NCBI RefSeq assembly: GCF_032678705.1 | Contig: NZ_JAVTSS010000002.1 | Location: forward strand, 682,001 to 746,000 | Direction of reading: 5' to 3' | Origin: Pedobacter frigiditerrae | GTDB lineage: Bacteria > Bacteroidota > Bacteroidia > Sphingobacteriales > Sphingobacteriaceae | Length of the DNA: 64,000 nucleotides | In this document: positions 16,884 to 27,126 of the stretch, in pieces | Layout of the letters: each line of letters begins with the position of its first letter | How positions within the stretch are numbered: the first letter of the stretch is position 1 | Notes under the pieces: generated by a model | What the model was told of the DNA's origin: nothing | Seen by the model: only the letters and a program-made list of their open reading frames with translations | Databases searched by the model: none | Made by a program: the position numbers and the translations under genes

Positions 16884-16926
16884 ATTCGTCTATAAAGATT
16901 ACGTGTTGGTTAAATGCGATTGCCGT

Positions 16927-19900
16927 TTAATCGGCCGGCAAAGAAGCAATCCCCCAAGCTGTATTTGGTTTTGGCCCCATTTGCAGGATAAGTTTTCCTC
17001 CCTTCAATAATTCACTAGATCTGAACCAAAAATTATTTAATGGTTTGCCATTTAATGTGGCACTTTGAACGTACTTGTTTACTCTTGATGCATTAACCGC
17101 CTCGATCTGAAAATTTTTTCCTCTACCATATTTTTCGCCCAAATTAATGGTTACATTTTTAAAAATCGGACTACCAATTTCATAAATAGGGTTTGCTCTA
17201 GTTCCTCCATCAATTTGAAATAGACCTAAAGCTGCCATGATATACCAAGAACTCATTTGTCCTTGATCTTCATCTCCCAAATACGCATTGGCAACACCAT
17301 AACCATAATACCTATCTACAATAGATCTACTCCATTCTTGTGTTAACCAAGGTTGTTTTACCCAATTAAATAGAAAGGCAAAGTGCATAGATTGCTGGTT
17401 TCCTTGTGTAACCGGATAATCCCAATATTGATCATTTGGCGCATTGAAACGCCATTTTACGCTTTCCTTGAAACCCCAACTTAATCGCTCCTTAAAACGA
17501 TCTGGCCCAATCATTTTGGCTAAACCGTTCACATCCTGTGGCACAAAAAAAGTAAGCTGCCAAGCATTTCCTTCTACATAATGTTCGTTTCTTCCCGATT
17601 GGAAAGGGTCAAAATCTGGAAGCCAAGAACCATCAGATTTTCTCATCCTTGCATAACCAGTTACCGTGTCAATTGCATTTTTCCACCAGTTGGCTCTTTC
17701 AGTATATTCATTGTATTTAGCTGTTTTGCCAATAGACTTGGCCAGTTGGGCTAGTGTCCAATCATCATAAGCATATTCTAAGGAGTTAGAAAATCTTCCC
17801 TTATCGTACGGCACATAGTGATATTTCATATAGGCTTCGAAATCCTGATTTCCGGCAAGTGCTCCTCCAACTTTAGTTTGTGGGGTTGATAATGTTTTAT
17901 CCGCAGCTGCGAAAGCTTTATTTACATCATAATCTCTAATCCCCATTTGATAAGCGCTCACAATTAGCGGCACTTCATGTTCTGCCACCATAACTGGGAT
18001 ATATTCCATACCAGCGGGGCCTTTAGCCAACCAGCCATTTGCATCATACATCGCTAATTGAGATTTTACCCATCTCGATGACCACTCTGGGGTAACCAAA
18101 TTCCAAAACTGATTTAAATTCCAGAATGTATTCCAAAAGGCATCACAACCTAAAGCAATATCATTAGGGTTCTTAAACTGTTGGATTTTCTCTGTTGCGT
18201 CTACCCATTTCCCATCTACATCACTAAAAGTATTTCTGCTACAGATAGCCCTATACATATTGGTATAAAACCTTACTTTTTCTCTTCTATCATTGCTGGT
18301 TGTTTTTACCCTACTTAACAGTTCATTCCAAACAGCAAGCTGGTTATTTTTAACTTTCTCGAAACTCCAGCCAAATGGATTGCTAATTTCTGTTGTTAAA
18401 TTTTTGGCAGCTCCTTCCACACTTACATACGAAATCCCTGTTCTCATTTGTACCACTTGGTTTTGTCTTGTATCAAATTCTACAAAAGCACCAGCGTCTT
18501 TTGGGTCCTTAATCGTGATTAGGTTTTCCGTTCCAATCTGGTCATCAATCCAAGTCCCAAATTTTTTAATGGGCTGATCAAATTCTATCACAAAGTGAAC
18601 GATATACTCTTGCTCGCTAGAACCTGCTTGAGCAATCCATACTTGAGGTGCAAATTGCTTGCTGTATCCTTCAATACGATAATCACTTACTTTTTTTAAG
18701 GTTACTTCAGCTAAGTTGTATTTATTTTCAGCAGGAGTTTGCAGGTCGATCATGATCCTAGAATCTGTTGCCTTAGGATAAGTATACTTCATGAAACTTG
18801 CCCTAGATGTTGCTGTAACTTCGGCTTTGATGCCATAATCTATCAAATCTACCCTGTAAGAACCTAAAGGAGCCTGTTCAGTAGATTTATCAATACGCGA
18901 TCGGTAGCCTTCTCCAGGTGCGCTTCTTTGGTCGCCAACTTTAATTTTTAATGGTCCATTAACAGGAAGCATTCCTAAACCACCCATTGTCCACTCATGT
19001 ATGTGACTAAAAGCCCCAATACTTTCAAACGTTGGATCGTAACCTGCTTGCCAACCTGCATTTTGGTTATCAGGACTTAATTTAACCATGCTAAAAGGCA
19101 TCCATGGTCCTGGGCCAATCATCCAACGAGAATGAGCTGTTCCAATTCTAGTATCTACATAACTCGCAAATGAACCTATCGGCTTTGGAGAGCGTGAAAT
19201 TGTTCCGCTTTCTATAACAATGCCATTTGCTAAAACTTCGTATTTGCTTTTTTTAGGTATAGCAACTGCTGACATCGGCACTTCAAATTGATAGCGTCCT
19301 GTTTCTATCTTTTCTTGAAAAACTTGTTTTCCATCTAATTTAACAGTTAAGTTAGGTTTTCCACTCAAATGTTCTACATCTACTAATAAAGGCTGTAAGC
19401 GTTTTCCGTTCTCTATAATTTCATAGTTTGCTGCTTCGATGGATCTTGCATACACCGCTTTGGGCGACTTAACAATAGTTTCTGCCGAGCCTTCTAACCT
19501 TACTTGATCGAAAACCAGCCAAGAGCCATCAAGAGAGGTGAGTTGAATTTCATTTCCACCATTATGTAAAGCACCAGCTTTAATAGGAATTTCTATCACA
19601 TATTCTTTTGCAGCAGCCATATCTCCCGCTACTACATTACTTTTATCGCCTTTTGGCAATTGCTGAACAGTGCCTTTACCGTTGATGTTTATTTTAAATA
19701 AAGGTGATTTTTCTCCATTGTATCCAATTAAATCAATTACCAGTTTGAATGGTTTGTTTGTAGACGCATTTTTTAAATCAAACAAGATGTTTAATAAATG
19801 AGACCTGATACCAGCTGTAGGAGCAGTACCGCCCCAACCATCTTTCGGGCCAGGCAATACATAAGGAAAATCCTTTGCCGGGTTTGAATAGCCAACTAAA

Positions 19901-20112
19901 TAATATCGATCTTCCCAGCCAAAGTCATGTTCTAAAAACTTCTTGTAATCTGTTGGTGCCAAAGCTAACCCCGCAGTTTGGTTATCGGCTTTTCCAATTT
20001 CCCATATCGTTTTATTCTGCGCAAAAACATTTGAACTAATGGTTATTGCCAACAAGAAAAAAAGCAATATAAATGGCTGAAAACGTAGGTTAATTGATTT
20101 AAGTTGTATCAT
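16927..20112 (-). CDS. GH92 alpha-mannosidase with extra N-terminal beta domain (PUL gene 9)
   Basis: A 1061-residue protein, signal peptide ending '...SSNVFAQ'. Residues ~30-215 form a rhamnogalacturonan-lyase-domain-III-like beta sandwich ('GWEDRYYLVGYSN'), absent in the two shorter GH92 paralogues. GH92 starts near 'YVDTRIGTAHSRW'. The general acid is expected at Glu847 ('VEGNAWQLTF'); the catalytic aspartates at Asp947/Asp949 ('GDEDQGQMSSWY'). GH92 enzymes are calcium-dependent, inverting exo-alpha-mannosidases. It begins 2 bp after the preceding GH92 gene and is the last gene of the PUL. Linkage specificity cannot be told. Confidence 0.92.
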   Translation of the reverse strand: MIQLKSINLRFQPFILLFFLLAITISSNVFAQNKTIWEIGKADNQTAGLALAPTDYKKFLEHDFGWEDRYYLVGYSNPAKDFPYVLPGPKDGWGGTAPTAGIRSHLLNILFDLKNASTNKPFKLVIDLIGYNGEKSPLFKININGKGTVQQLPKGDKSNVVAGDMAAAKEYVIEIPIKAGALHNGGNEIQLTSLDGSWLVFDQVRLEGSAETIVKSPKAVYARSIEAANYEIIENGKRLQPLLVDVEHLSGKPNLTVKLDGKQVFQEKIETGRYQFEVPMSAVAIPKKSKYEVLANGIVIESGTISRSPKPIGSFASYVDTRIGTAHSRWMIGPGPWMPFSMVKLSPDNQNAGWQAGYDPTFESIGAFSHIHEWTMGGLGMLPVNGPLKIKVGDQRSAPGEGYRSRIDKSTEQAPLGSYRVDLIDYGIKAEVTATSRASFMKYTYPKATDSRIMIDLQTPAENKYNLAEVTLKKVSDYRIEGYSKQFAPQVWIAQAGSSEQEYIVHFVIEFDQPIKKFGTWIDDQIGTENLITIKDPKDAGAFVEFDTRQNQVVQMRTGISYVSVEGAAKNLTTEISNPFGWSFEKVKNNQLAVWNELLSRVKTTSNDRREKVRFYTNMYRAICSRNTFSDVDGKWVDATEKIQQFKNPNDIALGCDAFWNTFWNLNQFWNLVTPEWSSRWVKSQLAMYDANGWLAKGPAGMEYIPVMVAEHEVPLIVSAYQMGIRDYDVNKAFAAADKTLSTPQTKVGGALAGNQDFEAYMKYHYVPYDKGRFSNSLEYAYDDWTLAQLAKSIGKTAKYNEYTERANWWKNAIDTVTGYARMRKSDGSWLPDFDPFQSGRNEHYVEGNAWQLTFFVPQDVNGLAKMIGPDRFKERLSWGFKESVKWRFNAPNDQYWDYPVTQGNQQSMHFAFLFNWVKQPWLTQEWSRSIVDRYYGYGVANAYLGDEDQGQMSSWYIMAALGLFQIDGGTRANPIYEIGSPIFKNVTINLGEKYGRGKNFQIEAVNASRVNKYVQSATLNGKPLNNFWFRSSELLKGGKLILQMGPKPNTAWGIASLPAD

Positions 20113-20114
20113 CT

Positions 20115-22466
20115 TTAATATTGATCTTTTGGATTAGCGCCCATTTGTAAAGTTAATTTCCCTCCATTTTGTAAATCCTTTAGCGAAATAAATGGAGTAG
20201 CTAATTGTTTCCCATTTAAATTAAACGATTGTACATAAATATTCCCAGTACTGTTATTTTTTACTTCGATGGTAAAATCCTTTCCACTAAAATATTGCTT
20301 ATTTCCTTTGATTTTTATGTAATCAAATAGCGGACTTCCCAAGCCAACTTTAGTATCTGGAGCAGTAAAGCCTTTTACATCAAACAAACCCATACTTGAG
20401 ATGACGTACCAAGCACCCAATTGCCCTTGATCTTCATCTTGTCCGTAACCATAACCATGAATACCATCTGTTCCGTAAAACTCATTGCAAATTGTTCTCA
20501 CCCATTTTTGAGTTAGCGAAGGTTTGCCAGAAAAGTTAAAAAGCCATGAGATGTGTAGATTTGGTTGATTGCCATGATTGTACAATCCTTCCAATCCAGA
20601 AAAAGCATCGAGCTTAGTTCCACCGCCAAAGTTATTTTTTTGAGAGGTGGAGAAAATACTATCTAAGCGATTGTTAAAATTAGCCTTCCCCATTTTAGCA
20701 ACCAAAGCTTCAGGATCATGCGGAACGTAGAAAGTATATTGCCATGCATTTCCTTCCTGAAACCCTCGCCAAGCTTCACTTGGTTTAAAGTTTTCTATGA
20801 AGTTGCCATTCTCCCATTTAGGGTGAATTAAATTCAATTTTGGATCATAAAGGCGCTCCCAAGCTTTAGACAAACCCATTAATTGTTGATAGTCATTTTC
20901 CTTACCTAAAACCTTCGCCCACTGGCCAACGGCATAGGCACTGAAAGCGTACTCTAACGTATGTGATGCAGAATATTGCCATCTTTCTCCACCACCTTTT
21001 CCTTTATCTAAGTGAGGCACATAACCATATTTTACAAATTGATCTACATCTAATTTTCCAGCACCGTGCGGTCTGTCTTTACCTACCAACTCATTTTTTA
21101 AGGATGCTTCATAAGCCAAATTCACATCGAAATCTTTAATGCCTGCCATGTAAGCGCTAGAGATGGCTAAACTCACAAAATTGGTCCCTACACCAGAAAC
21201 ATATCTACTGTTAGCAATACCATCGGCCAACCAACCCGAATCCTTATAAACCAAAAGCTGGCTTTTGATCCAATCTGAATAATATTCTGGATAAGCAATT
21301 GCCCATAGTTGGGTTAAGTTCCAAAAGCCTCCCCAAATGGCATCGGTATTGTAATGATTATGGACTGGTTTGTTATTTTGATCTAAAGGAATTTGTCCTA
21401 CCCCACCGTCATTTTTTGGATAGGCACCATTCACATCACTGGCTAAACCTCTTCCCAGTAGCGCATGATATAATCCCGTATAGAACTTAACCATATCTTT
21501 CCTTTCCTTGCCCTGTACTTTAATTCTACCCAAATAACTCGCCCAATTCTTTTCTGCAGTAGCTTTTGCCTTATCAAAAGAAAGTTTCTTTGCTTCAGCA
21601 TCAAGGTTTAGTCTTGCATTTTCAATTGAGGTATAAGACAAGCCTGCTTTTATGGTGATGCTTTCTTGTTCTTTGGTAGCAAACGTTAAGTAAAGACCTG
21701 CACCCTTTCCTGCTATTTCAGCTTTTCCCTTAAAAATTTCTTCTCCTTTAAATACACCATAGGCTGATGGTTTTTTATCCAGCACAGCTGAAAAATACAT
21801 CGTTACTTCTGCACCAGGTTGATATTTCTGAACGTAAACAGGAAGTGTGGTTACATAGCCTTCAATCTTGCCATCGGCTGTTACATAAACTTTGGCATCC
21901 TTAACTTCGCCACCTTCTCCTTGTTTATGACCAATGTCAAATAAGATATGAGATTCTTGCGAAGCAGGAAAAGTATAACGATGAAATGCTACTCGTTGAG
22001 TTGACGTTAACTCTGCTTTAATTTGATAATCCTTCAATAAAACGGAATAATAACCCGGACTAGCAATTTCATCTTTTCGATCAAACGTAGAACGATAACC
22101 ATTTTCTGGTGTTTCCAATTTTCCTGCAAGTGTTTGTAGTTTTCCAGTTATGGGTGCAAACACAACGCCACCAACTTGAAATTCGTGGAAGTTCGCAAAA
22201 CCCTCGATGGAATTATGTCTTTCGTCATAACCAACCGCATCCCAACCATGCATATTGCCATAAGAACCGTTGGTAGATGGTGCTGGTTTTGCCATTCCAA
22301 AAGGTACGGCTCCTGGGGTAAAGTAAAACCATCGGCTATGCGCAGTTCCAATTTTTGGATCTACGTATTGCAGTAAATCTTTATCGGATTGCGCATTCGC
22401 CTCGGTTAACCCAACTATAAACAATAATATAAATAAGATATAATTCGTCTTTCTCATGTTCATCAT
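20115..22466 (-). CDS. GH92 alpha-mannosidase (PUL gene 8)
   Basis: A 783-residue protein with a Sec signal ('ILFILLFIVGLTEANAQ'). GH92 spans the mature protein from 'YVDPKIGTAHSRWFYF'. Predicted acid Glu571 ('EGNAWQYTFYVPHD') and Asp677/Asp679 ('GQDEDQGQLGAWY') are present, so it should be active. It differs from the other two in the -1 region ('GNMHGWDAVGYDERHNSIEG'), and probably in linkage preference. Its ATG overlaps the stop of the ROK gene by four bases (ATGA). Product: free mannose in the periplasm. Confidence 0.92.
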   Translation of the reverse strand: MMNMRKTNYILFILLFIVGLTEANAQSDKDLLQYVDPKIGTAHSRWFYFTPGAVPFGMAKPAPSTNGSYGNMHGWDAVGYDERHNSIEGFANFHEFQVGGVVFAPITGKLQTLAGKLETPENGYRSTFDRKDEIASPGYYSVLLKDYQIKAELTSTQRVAFHRYTFPASQESHILFDIGHKQGEGGEVKDAKVYVTADGKIEGYVTTLPVYVQKYQPGAEVTMYFSAVLDKKPSAYGVFKGEEIFKGKAEIAGKGAGLYLTFATKEQESITIKAGLSYTSIENARLNLDAEAKKLSFDKAKATAEKNWASYLGRIKVQGKERKDMVKFYTGLYHALLGRGLASDVNGAYPKNDGGVGQIPLDQNNKPVHNHYNTDAIWGGFWNLTQLWAIAYPEYYSDWIKSQLLVYKDSGWLADGIANSRYVSGVGTNFVSLAISSAYMAGIKDFDVNLAYEASLKNELVGKDRPHGAGKLDVDQFVKYGYVPHLDKGKGGGERWQYSASHTLEYAFSAYAVGQWAKVLGKENDYQQLMGLSKAWERLYDPKLNLIHPKWENGNFIENFKPSEAWRGFQEGNAWQYTFYVPHDPEALVAKMGKANFNNRLDSIFSTSQKNNFGGGTKLDAFSGLEGLYNHGNQPNLHISWLFNFSGKPSLTQKWVRTICNEFYGTDGIHGYGYGQDEDQGQLGAWYVISSMGLFDVKGFTAPDTKVGLGSPLFDYIKIKGNKQYFSGKDFTIEVKNNSTGNIYVQSFNLNGKQLATPFISLKDLQNGGKLTLQMGANPKDQY

Positions 22467-23362
22467 AGATTTTTGTTTAGGTGTATGTTATCTTTCCAAT
22501 AACTGGCAGCACCCATTAAGGCTGCTTCCTCGCCTAAAACCGCTATTTTTATTTTTATTTCTGGAAATTTATCTTGAATGTTATTCAACAATGTTCTTTT
22601 AAAAAGCCTAAAGCTTTTTGCAATATTGCCCCCCAATATCACAACTTCTGGATGTGCAAGGGATGCAAACTCTGTTAAGAAATCACCTAGGTTATCCCCA
22701 AATTCATTAAAAATCCTTTTCACCCTTGGGTCTTTACCCACCAGTTCTGTTAGTTCTTTAACGCCATTGATATTAATACCCGTAAGCTCATGGTATCTTT
22801 TGGTAAACCACCTGGTTGATAAATAATCCTCGGCGATGCCGGCTTTAAAAGGATGCTGCCAAAGGTTTGCGTTATTGGCCTTACCATTATGATAAGTGCA
22901 AGTACCCAAACCTGTACCCAATGTTAAACCGATCACGTTTTTGAAACCACTAGCCGAACCTCCAAAAACCTCCCCTTGTAAAAAAGATGCTGCATCGTTC
23001 ACCATTGAAATGTCTTCCGGTTCATTTTTAAGTTTTGCCGCCAACAATTCTTTGATGTTAAGGCCATAGAGATTTTCGTATTTATTTTGATTCTTTATCA
23101 AACAAATCCCTTTATCATAATCGAAAGGTCCAGGCATGGCAAGGCTAACTTTATTTACATTGCGGCCTTGCCTTACTTTTAAGATTGTTTCGCTCCAAGC
23201 CTCCATGATTTGTTCTTGTGAACCATGAGAATCAATCTTTTCACGAATAAACGAGCCTGGTAATATTCTTTTCTCCTTTAAATCGACCAAGGCTGCTGTA
23301 ATGTGTGTTCCGCCTATGTCTGCACCAATCGCTATCGAATCATTTATCATCTTAAAACTCAA
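22463..23362 (-). CDS. ROK-family sugar kinase, probable mannokinase (PUL gene 7)
   Basis: A 299-residue cytoplasmic protein with the ROK ATP motif 'GADIGGTHITAALVD' and 'GLTLGTGLGTCTYHNGK'. The usual ROK zinc motif (CxCGxxGCxE) is absent: the segment reads 'LWQHPFKAGIAEDYLSTRWF', keeping only the E..S end. It is thus a zinc-less subclass. In this operon, between a sugar porter and mannosidases and together with mannose-6-phosphate isomerase, phosphorylation of mannose is the likely role; glucose is an alternative. It starts 3 bp after the porter gene. Confidence 0.85.
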   Translation of the reverse strand: MSFKMINDSIAIGADIGGTHITAALVDLKEKRILPGSFIREKIDSHGSQEQIMEAWSETILKVRQGRNVNKVSLAMPGPFDYDKGICLIKNQNKYENLYGLNIKELLAAKLKNEPEDISMVNDAASFLQGEVFGGSASGFKNVIGLTLGTGLGTCTYHNGKANNANLWQHPFKAGIAEDYLSTRWFTKRYHELTGININGVKELTELVGKDPRVKRIFNEFGDNLGDFLTEFASLAHPEVVILGGNIAKSFRLFKRTLLNNIQDKFPEIKIKIAVLGEEAALMGAASYWKDNIHLNKNL

Positions 23363-23365
23363 ATA

Positions 23366-24772
23366 TTAATGAACAAAAACTTGATCTTCTCCTTTTTCCT
23401 TCCAGTCATTTTCTATTTGTTCTAAAGATTTACCTTTTGTTTCTGGCAGCAATTTGTATACTGCTACAAAGGCCACTAAACAGAAGAACGCAAAAAACCA
23501 AAACGTGCCTGCGCTACCAATTTCTTTCAACAAAATAGGAGTAATCTGTCCAACGATTGTGTCCGCTACCCACATCACCATAATGCTAATCGCTAATGCT
23601 CTTCCCCTAATGGCGCTTGGGAATATTTCTGATGCCACTACAAATTTTAGTGGACCTATAGAAAAGGCAAAACAAGCTAAAAAGCCAAGTACACAGATCA
23701 ATAACCAAATGCTCGTAGTCGCTTCATAATAGAAACAAATACCTGTTAAAATTAAGGTTATTGTAGCACCAGCCGTTCCAAACAAATACAACGGCCTTCT
23801 TCCCCAACTGTCAACTTTCCAAATGGCAACCAGTGTAAATAACATATTGGCAAGGCCGAAAATAATCTGACTAATTAAAGAGTTACTCAAAGAAATCCCT
23901 GCATTGCCTAAAATGGTAGGGCCGTAATAAATGATGGCATTGATGCCACTGAACTGAGAAAACAAAGGCAAAAGGATGCCTATTACTAAAGCCTTTCTAA
24001 CACCTGGCGCAAATAAATCCCTATAAGATCCCTTCTCGTTTTTATTGTTTTGTGTTGATAAACCTGCTTCTATTTCAGCTTTAGGTTGATTTGTTATTCT
24101 ACTGATAATAGAAACTCCTTCTGCCGTGCGTCCTTTTTGAATTAACCAACGTGGACTTTCAGGAATCATCAACAAGCCGAAGAAAAATAGCAGCGCTGGA
24201 ATTACCCCTAAGCCCAACATTCCACGCCAAACCTCGGCATTAAAAATATTGGTTAAGCCAGAAGTGGTAAGCTCTTGCACAGAAACTCCACTTAACAATG
24301 CAGCATTGCTTAAATACGCAACTAGAATACCAAAGGTTAATGCAAACTGATAATAGGTAACCAATCTCCCTCTAATGGCCGATGGAGCGATTTCTGAGAT
24401 GTATAAAGGGACAACATTAGATGCAATTCCAATACCAATACCGCCAATTAACCTCGAAGTAATTACACCAGATAAATTTGGCATTATTGCACAACCTAAA
24501 GCAGAAATTACAAATAAAATAGCTGTTAAAATGAGTGGCTTTTTGCGGCCTAATCTATCACTTAACTCACCTGAAAATGCTACCCCAATGATACAGCCCA
24601 CCAATGCCGATGAAACAAACCAACCTTCTTGAGCTGCCGAAAGCGTAAACTGCTTTTGAACTAATGGTAATACACCTGAAATAACAGCCATATCAAATCC
24701 AAAGAGAAAACCTCCCAATGAGGCAACCAATGTGATGGTTAATAGGCTAATTCTTTTTTGTTCGTTATTCAT
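23366..24772 (-). CDS. MFS sugar porter (PUL gene 6)
   Basis: A 468-residue, 12-helix inner-membrane transporter of the sugar porter subfamily. Signatures: 'GELSDRLGRKKPL' after TM2, 'VPLYISEIAPSAIRG' between TM4 and TM5, 'PESPRWLIQKGR' after TM6, 'WGRRPLYLFG' after TM8 and 'LPETKGKSLEQIE' after TM12. These typically are sugar-H+ symporters. Given its place between GH92 and ROK genes it most likely imports mannose released in the periplasm. It starts 20 bp after the upstream GH92 gene and ends 3 bp before the kinase gene. Confidence 0.92.
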   Translation of the reverse strand: MNNEQKRISLLTITLVASLGGFLFGFDMAVISGVLPLVQKQFTLSAAQEGWFVSSALVGCIIGVAFSGELSDRLGRKKPLILTAILFVISALGCAIMPNLSGVITSRLIGGIGIGIASNVVPLYISEIAPSAIRGRLVTYYQFALTFGILVAYLSNAALLSGVSVQELTTSGLTNIFNAEVWRGMLGLGVIPALLFFFGLLMIPESPRWLIQKGRTAEGVSIISRITNQPKAEIEAGLSTQNNKNEKGSYRDLFAPGVRKALVIGILLPLFSQFSGINAIIYYGPTILGNAGISLSNSLISQIIFGLANMLFTLVAIWKVDSWGRRPLYLFGTAGATITLILTGICFYYEATTSIWLLICVLGFLACFAFSIGPLKFVVASEIFPSAIRGRALAISIMVMWVADTIVGQITPILLKEIGSAGTFWFFAFFCLVAFVAVYKLLPETKGKSLEQIENDWKEKGEDQVFVH

Positions 24773-24792
24773 AAGTTTATATTTAGAACTAA

Positions 24793-27117
24793 TTATTGTT
24801 TTTTAGTAGGAGACATCGATGGCGGTGCATCAGTGGGTTTAACTCCCCATTTCATATTTGGTGCGGCACCCATTTCTAAGGTCAAAGAACCACCATCAAC
24901 TAAATCAGCATGATAAAACCAAGGTTTAGTTAAGTCTTTCCCATCTAACTTGGCCGATTGGATATATCTATTAGCATCGGAGGTGTTTTTAGCCTCAATC
25001 ACAAACGTTTTACCCGAATAATATTTATCATCCAAAGCAATGGTAATTTTGTTAAAAATCGGACTACCAATTTCATAAAATGGCTTAGATGAAACTCCTC
25101 CATCTGTTTCAAATAAACCCATTGCAGCCATTACATACCAAGCGCCCATTTGCCCTTCATCTTCATCTCCCAACCAGCCGTGGTAGGGCGTTGAACCATA
25201 ATACCTATTCATGATTTCCCTTGTCCATTTTTGAGTGAGCCATGGCTTACCCGAATAGTTAAATAACCAAGCTGCTTGCATATTAGGCTGATTACCGTGA
25301 TTTACAGGAACCAAATCATATTGATCTCCTTCTGCATTGAAATTGTATTTTACTGATTTTTCAAAACCATCATTTAAGCGGTTATTAAATTCATCTTTAC
25401 CCATTAAATTAATAATGCCTTGCACATCATGTGGATTGAAAAAACTGTATTGCCAAGCGTTACCTTCTAAATAACCTGAACCACTAAAGCTTGTGCAGCA
25501 GAATGGGGTCCAATCTTTAACCCAGCTTCCATCTCTGTTTTTCATTCTGATGTATTTGGTTTCAGGATCAAATACATTCTTATAATTCCCTGCTCTTTTT
25601 AAGAATAGCTCGTAACCATCTTTCTTTCCAATTGCTTTTGCAAACTGCGCCACACACCAATCATCATAAGCATATTCTAAGGTGTTTGATACTTGTCCTT
25701 CTTCGTTAGGCACGTATCCAAGTTTCATATAGGAATCAAAAAAGCGATTGCCTGCAAATCCATTTTCTGGAGTTTTAACCCCATTGGTAGTCTGCTGATG
25801 CAACATTGCCTTATAGGCTGTTTCAATATCAAAATCCCTAATCCCTTTTTGGTAAGCACCAACTATTAAAGGGATTTCATGAGAGGCCTCCATGATACCC
25901 GAATATTCAATCCCCGCCGGACCTTTTGGAAGCCAACCACCTGTTCTATAAATCTCAATCAGCGACTTTGCCCAATTACTGGTAATATCTGGATTAACAA
26001 GTCCCCATAATTGGTTTAAGTTCCAAAAGGTATTCCATAGTGCATCTGAACCATATACTGGAGAATTAGCTTGTTGAACTTTCTCATTTACATCCACATA
26101 TTTACCATTCACATCGCTCCATGTGGTACGGGCTACGTAAGACCTATAAAAGTTAGAATAGAATTTTTTCTTGTCAGTTTCTGTACCACCTTCTACTTTG
26201 ATTTTACTCAGCATGGTGTTCCAAACATTCCTGGCGTTTGTTTTTACAGCATCAAAATCCCATTTGAAAGGATTCATTTCTGTTTCTAGGTTAAGCCTAG
26301 CCTGCTCAATGCTAACTAAAGAAATCCCTGTTTGCATGAGAATTACATCACCAGCGTTTACCTTAAAATCTGCAAATGCACCAACTCGTCCTTTTCCTAA
26401 AACCTGTTTGATTTCTTTTTGCACCTTATCTCCATTCCAACCACCAAAACTTTTCATTGGCTTATTAAATCTTACCACAAAGTGGATGGTATATTCGTTC
26501 CAACTCCATTTTTGATGAGAATAACCCTCAATTTCTGTATCAGATATTCTGGTAATTTTTGCGTCTAAAATATTTGTTTTCGCCTCGCCAGGGATGTCTA
26601 AATCTAATAGGATATGCGCCTCGTCGTGCGCTTCGGGATAAGTGAACCTAAAAAAACCTGCCCTAGTTGTACTGGTTAGTTCTGTTCGGATATTTCCATT
26701 CATTAAGGTAATGCCATAATAACCTGGCTTTGCAACTTCTGTGCTTTTATCAATTCGCGATCTGTAACCTGAAGTCCAGCCTGTTGTTGGCGCATCTGCA
26801 GCACCGCGATAAGTGCTCAACAATCCAACTGTAGGCATTACCGAAAGTCCAACCATTGTCCACGAATGTACATGGCTAAAGCCACCTATGTTATTTAAAG
26901 AATATTCATAACCAGACTTCCAAACATCGCCTTGGTTATCTGGACTAAGCTGAACCATTCCAAAGGGCATTGTAGCGCCAGGATTTAACATCCACCTAGA
27001 TTCTGAAGTGCCTAACAGCGGATCAGCATAATCAACCGGTTCCTTTTGCTGCGCATTCAGTTTTATGCTCAAAGAGAGCATCAATAAAAAGACGAATAAT
27101 TTCTTTAGGTTCATCAT
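24793..27117 (-). CDS. GH92 alpha-mannosidase (PUL gene 5)
   Basis: A 774-residue protein, signal peptide 'LFVFLLMLSLSIKLNAQ'. Mature GH92 domain begins 'YADPLLGTSESRWMLNPGAT'. Predicted acid Glu551 ('EGNAWQYSFFNPHD') and Asp651/Asp653 ('GDEDEGQMGAWYV') are intact. It is closer in sequence to PUL gene 9 (shared 'SPDNQ', 'SRIDKSTE', 'AKGPAG/PKGPAGIEY' blocks) than to gene 8. It follows the isomerase gene by 9 bp. Expected role: periplasmic exo-removal of alpha-linked mannose. Confidence 0.92.
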   Translation of the reverse strand: MMNLKKLFVFLLMLSLSIKLNAQQKEPVDYADPLLGTSESRWMLNPGATMPFGMVQLSPDNQGDVWKSGYEYSLNNIGGFSHVHSWTMVGLSVMPTVGLLSTYRGAADAPTTGWTSGYRSRIDKSTEVAKPGYYGITLMNGNIRTELTSTTRAGFFRFTYPEAHDEAHILLDLDIPGEAKTNILDAKITRISDTEIEGYSHQKWSWNEYTIHFVVRFNKPMKSFGGWNGDKVQKEIKQVLGKGRVGAFADFKVNAGDVILMQTGISLVSIEQARLNLETEMNPFKWDFDAVKTNARNVWNTMLSKIKVEGGTETDKKKFYSNFYRSYVARTTWSDVNGKYVDVNEKVQQANSPVYGSDALWNTFWNLNQLWGLVNPDITSNWAKSLIEIYRTGGWLPKGPAGIEYSGIMEASHEIPLIVGAYQKGIRDFDIETAYKAMLHQQTTNGVKTPENGFAGNRFFDSYMKLGYVPNEEGQVSNTLEYAYDDWCVAQFAKAIGKKDGYELFLKRAGNYKNVFDPETKYIRMKNRDGSWVKDWTPFCCTSFSGSGYLEGNAWQYSFFNPHDVQGIINLMGKDEFNNRLNDGFEKSVKYNFNAEGDQYDLVPVNHGNQPNMQAAWLFNYSGKPWLTQKWTREIMNRYYGSTPYHGWLGDEDEGQMGAWYVMAAMGLFETDGGVSSKPFYEIGSPIFNKITIALDDKYYSGKTFVIEAKNTSDANRYIQSAKLDGKDLTKPWFYHADLVDGGSLTLEMGAAPNMKWGVKPTDAPPSMSPTKKQ

Positions 27118-27126
27118 TTTATGATC

